Below, piece by piece: positions 1 to 5,896 of a stretch of DNA of 7,497 bases. Position 1 is the first letter of the stretch. Each line of letters begins with the position of its first letter. Below the pieces are notes generated by a model. That model made no database searches, was not told the origin of the DNA, and saw nothing but the letters and a program-made list of their open reading frames with translations. Location of the stretch: the NCBI GenBank assembly GCA_900754145.1, contig CAAEBW010000077.1, forward strand, positions 1 through 7,497. Direction: 5' to 3'. The position numbers and the translations under genes are program-made. The stretch is from Clostridia bacterium (lineage in GTDB: Bacteria; Bacillota; Clostridia; Oscillospirales; Acutalibacteraceae).

Positions 1-669
1 CTGTTATCGGGCAATATTGATTTTGCAAGCATAATTATTTATATACTGTCGTCTCTGGCGGTAATTTTTCTTACTTTGCCTGTTCATGAGTTCGCACATG
101 GCTTCGCGGCGACTAAATTAGGCGACCCCACGCCCCGCTATCAGGGCAGAATGACCCTTAATCCCTTTGCGCATATCGACTGGATAGGTGCCGCCTGCAT
201 ATTGCTTTTCGGCTTCGGCTGGGCAAGACCTGTTCAGGTTAATTCAAACAATTTCAGAAATCCCAAAAGGGATATGGCGATTACCGCCTTTGCAGGACCT
301 CTTTCAAACCTTATTGTCGCGCTTATAGCTCTATTTGTGTATAACATTTTCGCGCTGTTAGTCACAAAAACCTATATATCGGTCTTTTATTATCTCGGAT
401 TTTTCTTTTATTATATCGCGCTGATTAATGTATCCCTCGCTGTCTTTAACCTGATTCCCATTCCGCCGCTCGACGGCTCAAGGCTCTTGTCGGCTTTACT
501 GCCTTACAAGTATTATTACGCTCTAATGCGCTATGAACGCTACATCTTTTTAGGGCTGATTGTACTTTTGTGGATAGGTGTGCTGGATATTCCGCTTAAT
601 TTTCTGTCGGGCGTGGTTATGCGATTTTTAGGGTATATAGCGGGATTCCCGTTCAGGTTTATAGGGTAA
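1..669 (+). CDS. Site-2 protease (M50) family membrane protein, 5' partial
   Basis: Intramembrane zinc metalloprotease of the site-2 protease family, expected to cut membrane-embedded substrates; the substrate is unknown. The frame is open from base 1, so the true start lies just outside the window; a TTG at 76 is not a credible start because the first hydrophobic segment lies before it. The 222 visible residues show the metal-binding HEFAH motif at about residues 29-33 (bases 85-99), the conserved NPKRDM and AGPLSNL segments, and the second metal-ligand motif NLIPIPPLDGSR with the aspartate near residue 158. Several hydrophobic stretches form the membrane core. The small size fits the short, PDZ-less subgroup, so few residues should be missing. 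It ends 3 nt before scpA, and a short S2P gene before scpA is common in Clostridia. The family call is secure; the physiological role is not. Confidence 0.93.
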   Translation: MLSGNIDFASIIIYILSSLAVIFLTLPVHEFAHGFAATKLGDPTPRYQGRMTLNPFAHIDWIGAACILLFGFGWARPVQVNSNNFRNPKRDMAITAFAGPLSNLIVALIALFVYNIFALLVTKTYISVFYYLGFFFYYIALINVSLAVFNLIPIPPLDGSRLLSALLPYKYYYALMRYERYIFLGLIVLLWIGVLDIPLNFLSGVVMRFLGYIAGFPFRFIG

Positions 670-672
670 GCT

Positions 673-1392
673 ATGGAAAATACGTTAAGCTATAAATTAG
701 AGGGCTTTGAGGGTCCGCTTGACCTGCTTTTACAGCTGATTGCGCGCAATAAGCTTAATATTTACGATATTGAGCTCAGCGTGCTTATCGACCAGTACCT
801 CGAACAAATAGAGCTTTTTAAAGCGGAGGAAATGGAGCTTGAAAGCGAATTCCTTGAAATGGCTTCAAGACTTCTTTACATTAAAACCGTAAGCTTATTG
901 CCCAAGCACGACGAGATTGTACAGCTTAAAGAGGAGCTTACGGGGGCGTTGCTTGAGTATATGGTCTGTCAGCAGATGGCGCAAAAGCTCTCCCTAATGC
1001 AGGGCGGCTTTGACCGCTTTGTCAGAAGACCCGAGGAGCTCGAGTTTGACAAAACCTACGAGCTTACCCATTCTTCGGAGGTTATGTATGCCTCCTATCT
1101 TGCGGCAGTCGGCAGGGGACAGAGAAAAATACCGCCGTCCACGGCACCGTTTACAAAGATTGTCGCTAAAAAAATATTCGCCGTTTCTACTAAAATCGTT
1201 TTTGTTATAAGGAATTTATGGACAGGCGGCTCTAAAAAGCTTTCCTCACTTTACAAAACGGCGAACAGCCGCTCGGAGCTTGTGGCGACCTTTTTAGCGG
1301 TGTTGGAGCTTTGCAAGGCAAACCGCGTTCGGGTTGACGGTGACTCCGACAGCGCAGAAATTACACTTATTAAGGAGCATAAACGCAGATGA
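673..1392 (+). CDS. scpA: Segregation and condensation protein A (ScpA)
   Basis: Kleisin subunit of the bacterial SMC condensin complex; it bridges the SMC heads and binds an ScpB dimer to compact and segregate the chromosome in the cytoplasm. The 239-residue product has the usual family length. The N-terminal domain shows the hallmark FEGPLDLLLQLIARNKLNIYD at about residues 12-32, followed by the acidic helical region (about 55-95) that binds the SMC neck and ScpB. The C-terminal winged helix (about 165-237) contains the typical segment VATFLAVLELCKANRVRV. The ATG at 673 lies 3 nt after the upstream stop and has only a weak purine-rich leader, which suggests translational coupling. Its stop overlaps the scpB start. 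No anomalies were seen. Confidence 0.96.
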   Translation: MENTLSYKLEGFEGPLDLLLQLIARNKLNIYDIELSVLIDQYLEQIELFKAEEMELESEFLEMASRLLYIKTVSLLPKHDEIVQLKEELTGALLEYMVCQQMAQKLSLMQGGFDRFVRRPEELEFDKTYELTHSSEVMYASYLAAVGRGQRKIPPSTAPFTKIVAKKIFAVSTKIVFVIRNLWTGGSKKLSSLYKTANSRSELVATFLAVLELCKANRVRVDGDSDSAEITLIKEHKRR

Positions 1393-1961
1393 CGACTTCT
1401 GAGCTTATCCCCGCATTTGAGGCGGTGCTTTTTTCGGGCGGAGAGCCTATAAGCATCGACCGTTTTTCGCAGGTTTTCGATATTACCCCCGAAAGGGTTG
1501 TCGAGGTGATGGAGGCGCTTTCAAAAAGACTTGACGCCAAAGATAAAGGCGTAGAGCTTGTAAGAATGGAAAACACCTACCAGCTTGCGACAAAAAAGGA
1601 ATACGCCGTATACATAAAGAAAATGTTTGATATAAAGCGGCGCACACCGCTGTCTCCCGCGGCGCTTGAGGTGCTGGCTGTCGTAGCCTACAATCAGCCG
1701 GTTACCAAATCCTTTATCGAGCAGGTAAGAGGGGTTGATTGCTCGGGCGTTGTGACCACCCTTGTGGAAAAGGGACTTATCGAGGAGCGGGGACGGCTTG
1801 AACTGCCGGGTAAACCGCTTTTGTACGGCACTACCAAAAACTTTTTGCGCTGTTTTGGAATAAGCGATTTAAGCGAACTTCCGCCGCTTCCGAAAAACGA
1901 GGACGCAAGCGAAGAGGTTGGCGAGCAAATACCGCTTGATGATGAGTCGGGCGAGGAATAA
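1389..1961 (+). CDS. scpB: Segregation and condensation protein B (ScpB)
   Basis: Partner of ScpA in the SMC-ScpAB condensin; it dimerises and binds the central part of ScpA. The 190-residue product has two winged-helix domains, at about 5-75 and 85-155. Family signatures visible are PAALEVLAVVAYNQPVTK (about 90-107), the RGVDCSGVV segment (about 114-122) and GKPLLYGTT (about 141-149). The C-terminal tail after residue 165 is acidic and looks disordered, as is usual. The ATG overlaps the scpA stop as ATGA, with an AAGGAG ribosome site at 1372-1377 inside the end of scpA. Co-translation of the two condensin subunits fits their fixed complex. Confidence 0.96.
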   Translation: MTTSELIPAFEAVLFSGGEPISIDRFSQVFDITPERVVEVMEALSKRLDAKDKGVELVRMENTYQLATKKEYAVYIKKMFDIKRRTPLSPAALEVLAVVAYNQPVTKSFIEQVRGVDCSGVVTTLVEKGLIEERGRLELPGKPLLYGTTKNFLRCFGISDLSELPPLPKNEDASEEVGEQIPLDDESGEE

Positions 1962-1986
1962 TACCGCTTTTTTGCACGATAATAAC

Positions 1987-1997
1987 AGGAGGGGGAG
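1987..1997 (+). promoter_or_regulatory. Strong ribosome binding site for the TTG-started DUF2953 gene
   Basis: The purine run AGGAGGGGGAG lies just before two competing start codons: an ATG at 1999 that reads only Met-Pro-stop, and the TTG at 2004 that opens the long frame. The run is long enough to place a Shine-Dalgarno duplex at a workable distance from either start. It is the main reason for choosing TTG 2004. Confidence 0.7.
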
Positions 1998-2003
1998 AAT
2001 GCC

Positions 2004-2609
2004 TTGATACCTTTATTTATTGTCCTGTCGGTTTTGGCGTTTATCGTCCTTTTGCTTTTTATTCCGATAAGCGTTCATATAAAATATGACGGTGAGTTTT
2101 CCGTAAAGCTTAAAATCGCGGGGATTAAGGCGTTTGAGGCTGAGCCTAAAGATGAAATAAAAGAGCCCTCACCCGATACCGAAAGCGATAAAAAGGCAAA
2201 AAAACAGACCGAAAATACCTTTGACAAGCTGAAAAAAAGGTACGGCTTTACCGGGGCGGTAAAGGAAATTTTTTCGTTTTTAAAGGCGGTGCTTGAAAGA
2301 CTTAAGGGAAGCTTTAAGCATATTGCGGTAAGAAGACTCTGCCTTGATATAAAGGTTGCTTCGGGTAACGCCGCCACCACTGCTACCTCGTACGGGGCAG
2401 TCTGCGCCGCGGTTTATCCGGTCCTGACCTTTATTGACAGTATCGCAAACGTAAAAATGAAAAGCATAAATGTTACGGCGGATTTTAATTCCGATAAATC
2501 CGATTTTAGATTTTCGGTTATAATAAGGGCGAGAATATTATTTTTAATAATAATGGCGTTCGGAGTATTTTCCGAATACAATAAATTTAAAACGAGGAAT
2601 GAGCTATGA
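2004..2609 (+). CDS. DUF2953 family membrane protein (YtfI-like)
   Basis: Protein of unknown biochemical role; its Bacillus counterpart ytfI sits beside ytfJ, and the same pairing is seen here. The 201-residue product begins with a strong transmembrane helix (about 3-24), followed by a short beta-rich stretch (about 25-47) and a highly charged lysine/glutamate linker (about 47-80). The conserved DUF2953 core follows, with GNAATTATSYG at about 121-131, and a second hydrophobic segment lies at about 176-190. The start is a TTG supported by a strong ribosome site; no in-frame ATG gives the membrane helix. The last codons overlap ytfJ as ATGA, so the two are probably made together. A sporulation-linked role is inferred only from the ytfJ pairing. 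Confidence 0.86.
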   Translation: MIPLFIVLSVLAFIVLLLFIPISVHIKYDGEFSVKLKIAGIKAFEAEPKDEIKEPSPDTESDKKAKKQTENTFDKLKKRYGFTGAVKEIFSFLKAVLERLKGSFKHIAVRRLCLDIKVASGNAATTATSYGAVCAAVYPVLTFIDSIANVKMKSINVTADFNSDKSDFRFSVIIRARILFLIIMAFGVFSEYNKFKTRNEL

Positions 2610-2986
2610 GCGAAAACAGCATAAAAAACATTATGGATGTAACAATGGACAAGCTCCGCGCAATGGTTGACGCGAACACTATTATCGGCGACCCGATTGT
2701 GGTGGGGGATATTACGCTGATTCCCGTCTCGAGGGTTTCCTTTGGTGTAGCGACGGGCGGCAGTGATTTTCCGAGCAAGACCCAGTCGGGACTCTTCGGC
2801 GGAGGCGGCGGAGCAGGCGTTACCGTTTCGCCCGTTGCATTTATTGCCGTAAGCGGAGGAAACGCTAAAATGATGCCTGTTTATAACGAGCTGTCCTCTG
2901 CAGAAAAGGCTATCGCTATGGCACCCGAGGTACTTGAAAAGGCAAAAGAACTTTTCTCTAAGGACAAAAAGGAAAATAAAGAATAA
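2606..2986 (+). CDS. ytfJ: GerW family sporulation protein YtfJ
   Basis: GerW/YtfJ proteins are made in the developing spore of Bacillus and are linked to germination; the molecular activity is unknown. The 126-residue product has the typical layout: an N-terminal helix (about 4-22) with the pattern IKNIMDVTMDKLRAMVDANT, the segment IIGDPIVVGDITLIPVSRV (about 26-44), a glycine-rich loop GGGGGAG (about 65-71) and a beta strand SPVAFIAVSGG (about 75-85). The C-terminal tail is lysine- and glutamate-rich. ATG 2606 overlaps the DUF2953 stop, and GAGGA at 2594-2598 gives a well-spaced ribosome site. Its presence implies that the organism sporulates or descends from a spore former. Confidence 0.93.
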   Translation: MSENSIKNIMDVTMDKLRAMVDANTIIGDPIVVGDITLIPVSRVSFGVATGGSDFPSKTQSGLFGGGGGAGVTVSPVAFIAVSGGNAKMMPVYNELSSAEKAIAMAPEVLEKAKELFSKDKKENKE

Positions 2987-3031
2987 TACTATCGTAATAT
3001 AACGCCGCCGCACCGTCATAAAATTAAGGGT

Positions 3032-3038
3032 GGGGAGG
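3032..3038 (+). promoter_or_regulatory. Ribosome binding site that sets the carboxypeptidase start
   Basis: GGGGAGG ends 6 nt before ATG 3045. It supports that ATG over the in-frame GTG at 3030, which would place MGRRI ahead of the signal peptide and lacks a comparable ribosome site. Confidence 0.7.
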
Positions 3039-3044
3039 CGGATT

Positions 3045-4157
3045 ATGAAAAAGATTATTTGCTTTTGTTTAACCCTGTTTGTGTTTTCTCTTATGCCTGT
3101 CGGCGCGGTGAGCACCTCCGCAAAGGCGGCGGCGGTGATAAACGGCGACACGGGCGAAATTATATACGCGCAAAACGCGGACGAAAGACTGCCTATGGCA
3201 AGCACCACTAAGATAATGACGGCGCTCCTTTTATGCGAGAACGCCGATTTAAACGAGGAAATAACCGTCACGGCGGATATGCTAAGGGTTGAGGGCTCGT
3301 CGATGGGACTGCTTGCGGGCGACAGGGTGACCTATCACGACCTGCTTTACGGTATGATGTTAGCCTCGGGCAACGACGCGGCGAATGTTACCGCGATTTC
3401 GCTTGGCGGTTCGGTTCAAAAATTCGCCGATATGATGAACAAAAAGGCCGAGGAATTAGGGCTTAAGGACACCCATTTTGTAACGCCCTCTGGGCTTGAC
3501 GCAGACGGTCATTACACCACCGCTAAGGAATTAGCTTTGTTAGCGGCATATGCCCTTAAAAACGAGGAATTTGCCAAGGCGGCGGCAAGCGAGTCGGCGG
3601 TCCTTAATTACGGCAACCCGCCATACAGGCGCTCACTTACCAACCACAACAAAATGCTTAAATTATTTGACGGTGCGGTAGGGGTTAAAACAGGCTTTAC
3701 CAAAAAATCGGGAAGATGCTTAGTAAGCGCGGCGCGCAGGGACGGCAAGCTTGCAGTCGCAGTCACGCTTAACGATCCCGATGATTGGAACGATCACGCC
3801 AATCTGCTTGAGCTCGGACTCAATTCAATAAAGCAGACAAACTACACCCCTAAAACCTCATGCTATAATATCCCCGTAATAGGCTCTGCGGAGGAGTATA
3901 TTGAGGTTTTTATAGACCCCTACACGGTCAACACCCTTGAAACCGTGAATATTAGCTGTACCGTTAATTTGCCTAAGTTTGTTTATGCACCGATTTCCAA
4001 GGGCGATATATTGGGAACAGCAGAATATAAGATGGGTGACGAGGTTATCGGAAGGGTAGAGCTTACCGCGTTAAGGGATATTTCCGCCTTTTCCGAAAAA
4101 ATCAGCTTTTATGATGAAATAAAGCAAAACATAAAATACATACTCAAATGCATTTAG
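3045..4157 (+). CDS. Exported D-alanyl-D-alanine carboxypeptidase (PBP5/6 type, S11 family)
   Basis: Low-molecular-weight penicillin-binding protein that removes the terminal D-alanine from peptidoglycan stem peptides outside the membrane. From ATG 3045 the product is 370 residues. It has a signal peptide MKKIICFCLTLFVFSLMPVG with cleavage probable around residue 26-30. All three catalytic motifs are intact: STTK at 53-56 with nucleophile Ser53, SGN at 108-110 and KTG at 215-217. A beta-rich PBP5 C-terminal domain spans about 252-350. The last residues form a short amphipathic, lysine-containing helix that could act as a membrane anchor. The position after scpB and ytfJ and before rluB recalls dacB of Bacillus, which modifies the spore cortex, but spmA and spmB are absent here. 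Spore-specific use is therefore inference, while the enzyme class is secure. Confidence 0.95.
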   Translation: MKKIICFCLTLFVFSLMPVGAVSTSAKAAAVINGDTGEIIYAQNADERLPMASTTKIMTALLLCENADLNEEITVTADMLRVEGSSMGLLAGDRVTYHDLLYGMMLASGNDAANVTAISLGGSVQKFADMMNKKAEELGLKDTHFVTPSGLDADGHYTTAKELALLAAYALKNEEFAKAAASESAVLNYGNPPYRRSLTNHNKMLKLFDGAVGVKTGFTKKSGRCLVSAARRDGKLAVAVTLNDPDDWNDHANLLELGLNSIKQTNYTPKTSCYNIPVIGSAEEYIEVFIDPYTVNTLETVNISCTVNLPKFVYAPISKGDILGTAEYKMGDEVIGRVELTALRDISAFSEKISFYDEIKQNIKYILKCI

Positions 4158-4166
4158 GAGAGCAAA

Positions 4167-4910
4167 ATGAAGGATAACAAAATAAGACTGCAAAAGCACC
4201 TTTCCGAGTGTGGGATAGCCTCCCGCAGAAAGGCGGAGGAGCTTATCGCGGCGGGCAAGGTTAAAATTAACGGACATATTGCCGAGATAGGCGCAAGAGT
4301 AGACCCTAAGAGAGACAAGGTGACCGTAAGGGGCAAGGCGGTTGTTCCCGTAAACGAAAAGGTTTATATAATGCTTAATAAGCCCCGCGGCTTTGTCACC
4401 ACAATGAGCGATGAGTTGGGGCGCAAAACCGTATCGGACCTGGTGGCGGACGCAGGTGCGAGAATTTTCCCCGTAGGACGGCTTGACCGCGATTCCGAGG
4501 GGCTTTTAATTATGACAAACGACGGCGATTTTGCAAATAAGCTGACCCACCCCTCCTCCCACGTCGATAAAACCTACCGCGTGACGGTAAAGGGCGCTGC
4601 AGAAGAGGAACAGCTCCTTAAAATGAAGGAGGGCATAGAGCTTGACGGCAGAAAAACCTTGCCTTGCGACTGCTTTGTAGCCGAGCGAAAGCCAGACAGA
4701 ACGGTGCTTATTTTTGTTTTGAACGAGGGCAGAAACCGCCAGATACGCCGTATGTGCGAGGCGGTGGGGCTTGAGGTTCTGCGCCTTAAGCGTACTGAAA
4801 TCGCGGGGGTTAAGCTTGGTATGCTCCCCCAGGGAAAATGGAGACCTTTAAACGAAAGGGAAATGCGCAGACTTACCAATATTACCCAAAAGGGGCGTGA
4901 GGAGGAATGA
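4167..4910 (+). CDS. rluB: 23S rRNA pseudouridine synthase (RluB/RsuA family)
   Basis: Converts a uridine to pseudouridine in ribosomal RNA, most likely 23S rRNA near the peptidyl transferase centre by analogy with RluB. The 247-residue product has an N-terminal S4 RNA-binding domain (about 6-65; RLQKHLSECGIASRRKAEEL). The catalytic domain follows, with the KPRGFVTT segment (about 72-79), the catalytic motif GRLDRDSEGLL with Asp107, and the RsuA-type ending motif EGRNRQIRRMCEAVG. The ribosome site AGGAG (4156-4160) overlaps the stop codon of the preceding gene, with a 6-nt gap to ATG. RluB is favoured over RsuA or RluE/F from the linkage to scpAB and the carboxypeptidase, but the exact target uridine cannot be read from the sequence. 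Confidence 0.92.
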   Translation: MKDNKIRLQKHLSECGIASRRKAEELIAAGKVKINGHIAEIGARVDPKRDKVTVRGKAVVPVNEKVYIMLNKPRGFVTTMSDELGRKTVSDLVADAGARIFPVGRLDRDSEGLLIMTNDGDFANKLTHPSSHVDKTYRVTVKGAAEEEQLLKMKEGIELDGRKTLPCDCFVAERKPDRTVLIFVLNEGRNRQIRRMCEAVGLEVLRLKRTEIAGVKLGMLPQGKWRPLNEREMRRLTNITQKGREEE

Positions 4911-5281
4911 TAGCCTTAGCCCCTATAAGCGATAAAAACGAAATTAACCGCCTGTTTTTAGAAAACGGGCTTGAATTTACCGAATTTTCGGGCTGTGTCA
5001 AGGCAAAATGCGGGGAAGAGGTCCTCGGCTTTTGCCTTTACAGTCTTGATAAAAGCGGAATTGTAATTTATAAAATCGTCCCCGAAAATGACTTAAAGTT
5101 AGCGGACGGTATACTCAGAAGCACCCTGCACGTTGCCGCCGAGCGCAGTATTATGAACGCCTTTTACAGCGGCGGGGATATAGAAAAGCTGTGCGAAAAG
5201 CTCGGTTTCATTAAAGACAGGGCGGAAAAGCGGCTTAACATCAACAGGCTTTTTGAAAGTTGCTGTTCCTGCGGTCGGTAG
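4907..5281 (+). CDS. Small uncharacterised protein, possibly a divergent GNAT acetyltransferase
   Basis: A 124-residue soluble protein with no signal peptide or membrane segment. It shows a GNAT-like order of elements: an N-terminal helix (about 9-20), beta strands around 27-57 including EEVLGFCLY, a long helix containing ADGILRSTLHVAAERS (about 67-81), and a closing CEKLGFIKD (about 96-104) like the GNAT signature LGF. A canonical Q/RxxGxG/A acetyl-CoA loop is not evident, so the activity is uncertain. The C-terminus is a cysteine cluster, ESCCSCGR. The ATG overlaps the rluB stop as ATGA. AGGAGG at 4900-4905 lies only 1 nt from the ATG, too close for normal use, so initiation is probably by coupling to rluB. 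It is the last gene of the block. Confidence 0.8.
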   Translation: MIALAPISDKNEINRLFLENGLEFTEFSGCVKAKCGEEVLGFCLYSLDKSGIVIYKIVPENDLKLADGILRSTLHVAAERSIMNAFYSGGDIEKLCEKLGFIKDRAEKRLNINRLFESCCSCGR

Positions 5282-5304
5282 TTTCCGCAGGTGTAATAAA
5301 AGAG

Positions 5305-5335
5305 TCAGGACCTCCGGCTTAGCCGGAGGTCCTGA
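5305..5335 (-). terminator. Perfect 14-bp hairpin, probable terminator (best on minus strand)
   Basis: Arms TCAGGACCTCCGGC (5305-5318) and GCCGGAGGTCCTGA (5322-5335) pair perfectly around TTA. On the plus strand the hairpin is followed by TGCGTATC, which lacks a U tract. Read on the minus strand it is followed by CTCTTTTATTAC, a short U-rich run. It may stop the operon weakly on plus, but it fits better as the end of a transcript coming from the right on the minus strand. Confidence 0.6.
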
Positions 5336-5354
5336 TGCGTATCAAGGCACTCGG

Positions 5355-5374
5355 TTGGTGCGGGTGTTCGTAAC
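5355..5374 (+). repeat. Intergenic motif copy A
   Basis: TTGGTGCGGGTGTTCGTAAC is one of two related copies, the other being at 5450-5470. The copies differ by two substitutions and one inserted G. On the minus strand this copy ends in CACCCGCACCA, which resembles a tRNA acceptor arm with CCA, and nearby bases 5377-5383 (ACTTGAA) resemble an antisense T-loop. The T-stem does not pair, so this is not an intact tRNA. Confidence 0.5.
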
Positions 5375-5414
5375 GGACTTGAAATGCGAGAGAAAAAACT
5401 GCAAAAAAGAAGAA

Positions 5415-5441
5415 CCTCAACTACGCGTCTGCGTGTCGAGG
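5415..5441. other. Imperfect stem-loop between the two motif copies
   Basis: CCTC at 5415-5418 pairs with GAGG at 5438-5441. The stem continues inward past one mismatch and one bulged T to ACGC/GCGT, with a GTCT loop. It has no U tract on either side, so it is more likely part of a structured RNA or repeat than a terminator. Confidence 0.4.
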
Positions 5442-5449
5442 CTCCAGGC

Positions 5450-5470
5450 TTGGTGCCGGTGGTTCGTACC
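5450..5470 (+). repeat. Intergenic motif copy B
   Basis: This copy begins TTGGTGCCGGTGGTTCGTAC and matches copy A (5355-5374) apart from two substitutions and one extra G. On the minus strand it ends in CCACCGGCACCA. AAAACTGC follows both copies at different distances (5396-5403 and 5476-5483), so the similarity may extend past the core. Confidence 0.5.
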
Positions 5471-5590
5471 CTGTAAAACTGCCTAAAGGGTCTTACTTTC
5501 TTGACAAGCTCAAAAAGAGGATAACCGCAATCCGTCAAAAATACACCGCATTTTTCATAAATACTCTTTGTTCTTTGTCACTCTCTTCCC

Positions 5591-5614
5591 TTGGATTTCT
5601 GGATTTTTGGATAA
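5591..5614 (+). repeat. Three tandem 8-nt units
   Basis: TTGGATTT (5591-5598), CTGGATTT (5599-5606) and TTGGATAA (5607-5614) follow each other with exact 8-nt spacing. TTGGATTT occurs again at 5673-5680, with its inverse AAATCCAA at 5690-5697, so the octamer is reused in the compound hairpin about 60 nt downstream. Confidence 0.55.
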
Positions 5615-5664
5615 CAACGAGTTTTCCGTAGGACAGGCAAACTGAAAAGAAAATCCTCAAAAAG

Positions 5665-5706
5665 AAATACCGTTGGATTTCCTTTGGAAAAATCCAAAAG
5701 GTATTT
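5665..5706. repeat. 42-nt compound hairpin
   Basis: Outer arms AAATACC (5665-5671) and GGTATTT (5700-5706) enclose inner arms TTGGATTT (5673-5680) and AAATCCAA (5690-5697), with a possible CC/GG pair at the tip. Only small asymmetric bulges interrupt 15 or more paired positions. There is no adjacent U tract. It could be an RNA fold or a protein-binding palindrome. Confidence 0.55.
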
Positions 5707-5725
5707 ACGAATATTTTAGTTATAC

Positions 5726-5760
5726 GAGACCTATCCTCTCCTGTATCGAGCATAGGTCTC
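5726..5760. repeat. 9-bp stem-loop flanked by near-identical direct repeats
   Basis: GAGACCTAT (5726-5734) and ATAGGTCTC (5752-5760) pair perfectly over a 17-nt loop. AATATTTTAG (5710-5719) and AATGTTTTAG (5761-5770) are direct repeats flanking the structure, differing at one base. It lies immediately before the first mobile-element relic, so it may mark an old junction. Confidence 0.5.
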
Positions 5761-5776
5761 AATGTTTTAGGATAAA

Positions 5777-5894
5777 ATGAATGGGAAATTTTTTATTGAA
5801 GAATTGTGTTACAGCAATATAGACCCACAGGCAGTGGTTTCACAAAGACAGCCGTATTAATAAAGCCTATGATAGGGAACTTGCGGTACTTTTT
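5777..5894 (+). pseudogene. Frameshifted, truncated DUF6809-like gene start
   Basis: ATG 5777 opens MNGKFFIEELCYSNIDPQ, which resembles the N-terminus of DUF6809 proteins as I remember them; these small proteins of unknown function are common in mobile elements of Clostridia. The frame stops at 5858-5860. A different frame carries HKDSRINKAYDRELAVLF (bases 5841-5894), which is what I would expect to follow, so a single-base change near 5835 probably broke the gene. The rest of the family's length is missing. A weak AGGA sits at 5769-5772. The family assignment is from memory of the pattern and is moderate at best. Confidence 0.4.
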
Positions 5895-5896
5895 AG

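Larger units (their letters stand above)
5282..5776. other. Structure-rich intergenic region without a credible gene
   Basis: This 495-nt stretch lies between the end of the operon and the mobile-element relics. Open frames exist on both strands (plus 5253-5486, minus 5305-5538, minus 5535-5762), but none has a ribosome site or recognisable protein features, and their products are rich in Arg, Cys and Phe, as expected for translated non-coding DNA. It contains several hairpins, a two-copy motif and short tandem units, listed separately. The density of symmetric structure suggests a repetitive intergenic element or structured RNA rather than a gene. Confidence 0.6.

Noticed and set aside
2414..3271. 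Long minus-strand open frame of 285 codons
   Set aside because: It lies antisense to the well-supported DUF2953, ytfJ and carboxypeptidase genes, has no recognisable domain, and is explained by codon bias on the plus strand.
5355..5390. Possible minus-strand tRNA gene
   Set aside because: Only the acceptor end and a T-loop-like string are present; the T-stem does not pair and there is no D-arm or anticodon arm.
5253..5486. Plus-strand open frame of 77 codons across the operon end
   Set aside because: It overlaps the preceding gene and the perfect hairpin, has no ribosome site, and its composition looks like translated non-coding DNA.
5501..5525. TTGACA as a -35 promoter box on the plus strand
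   Set aside because: No acceptable -10 box lies 16-18 nt downstream; the nearest AT-rich hexamer is about 13 nt away.
5305..5538. Minus-strand open frame of 77 codons
   Set aside because: It covers the terminator hairpin and both motif copies; its Arg-rich product shows no protein family, so the region is better read as a repeat or RNA.
5535..5762. Minus-strand open frame of 75 codons
   Set aside because: It runs through the octamer units and both hairpins, has no family match I recognise, and its hydrophobic Phe-rich content follows from the T-rich strand.
5281..5776. CRISPR array
   Set aside because: The repeated motif has only two imperfect copies with a single 75-nt gap, and no cas genes are present.
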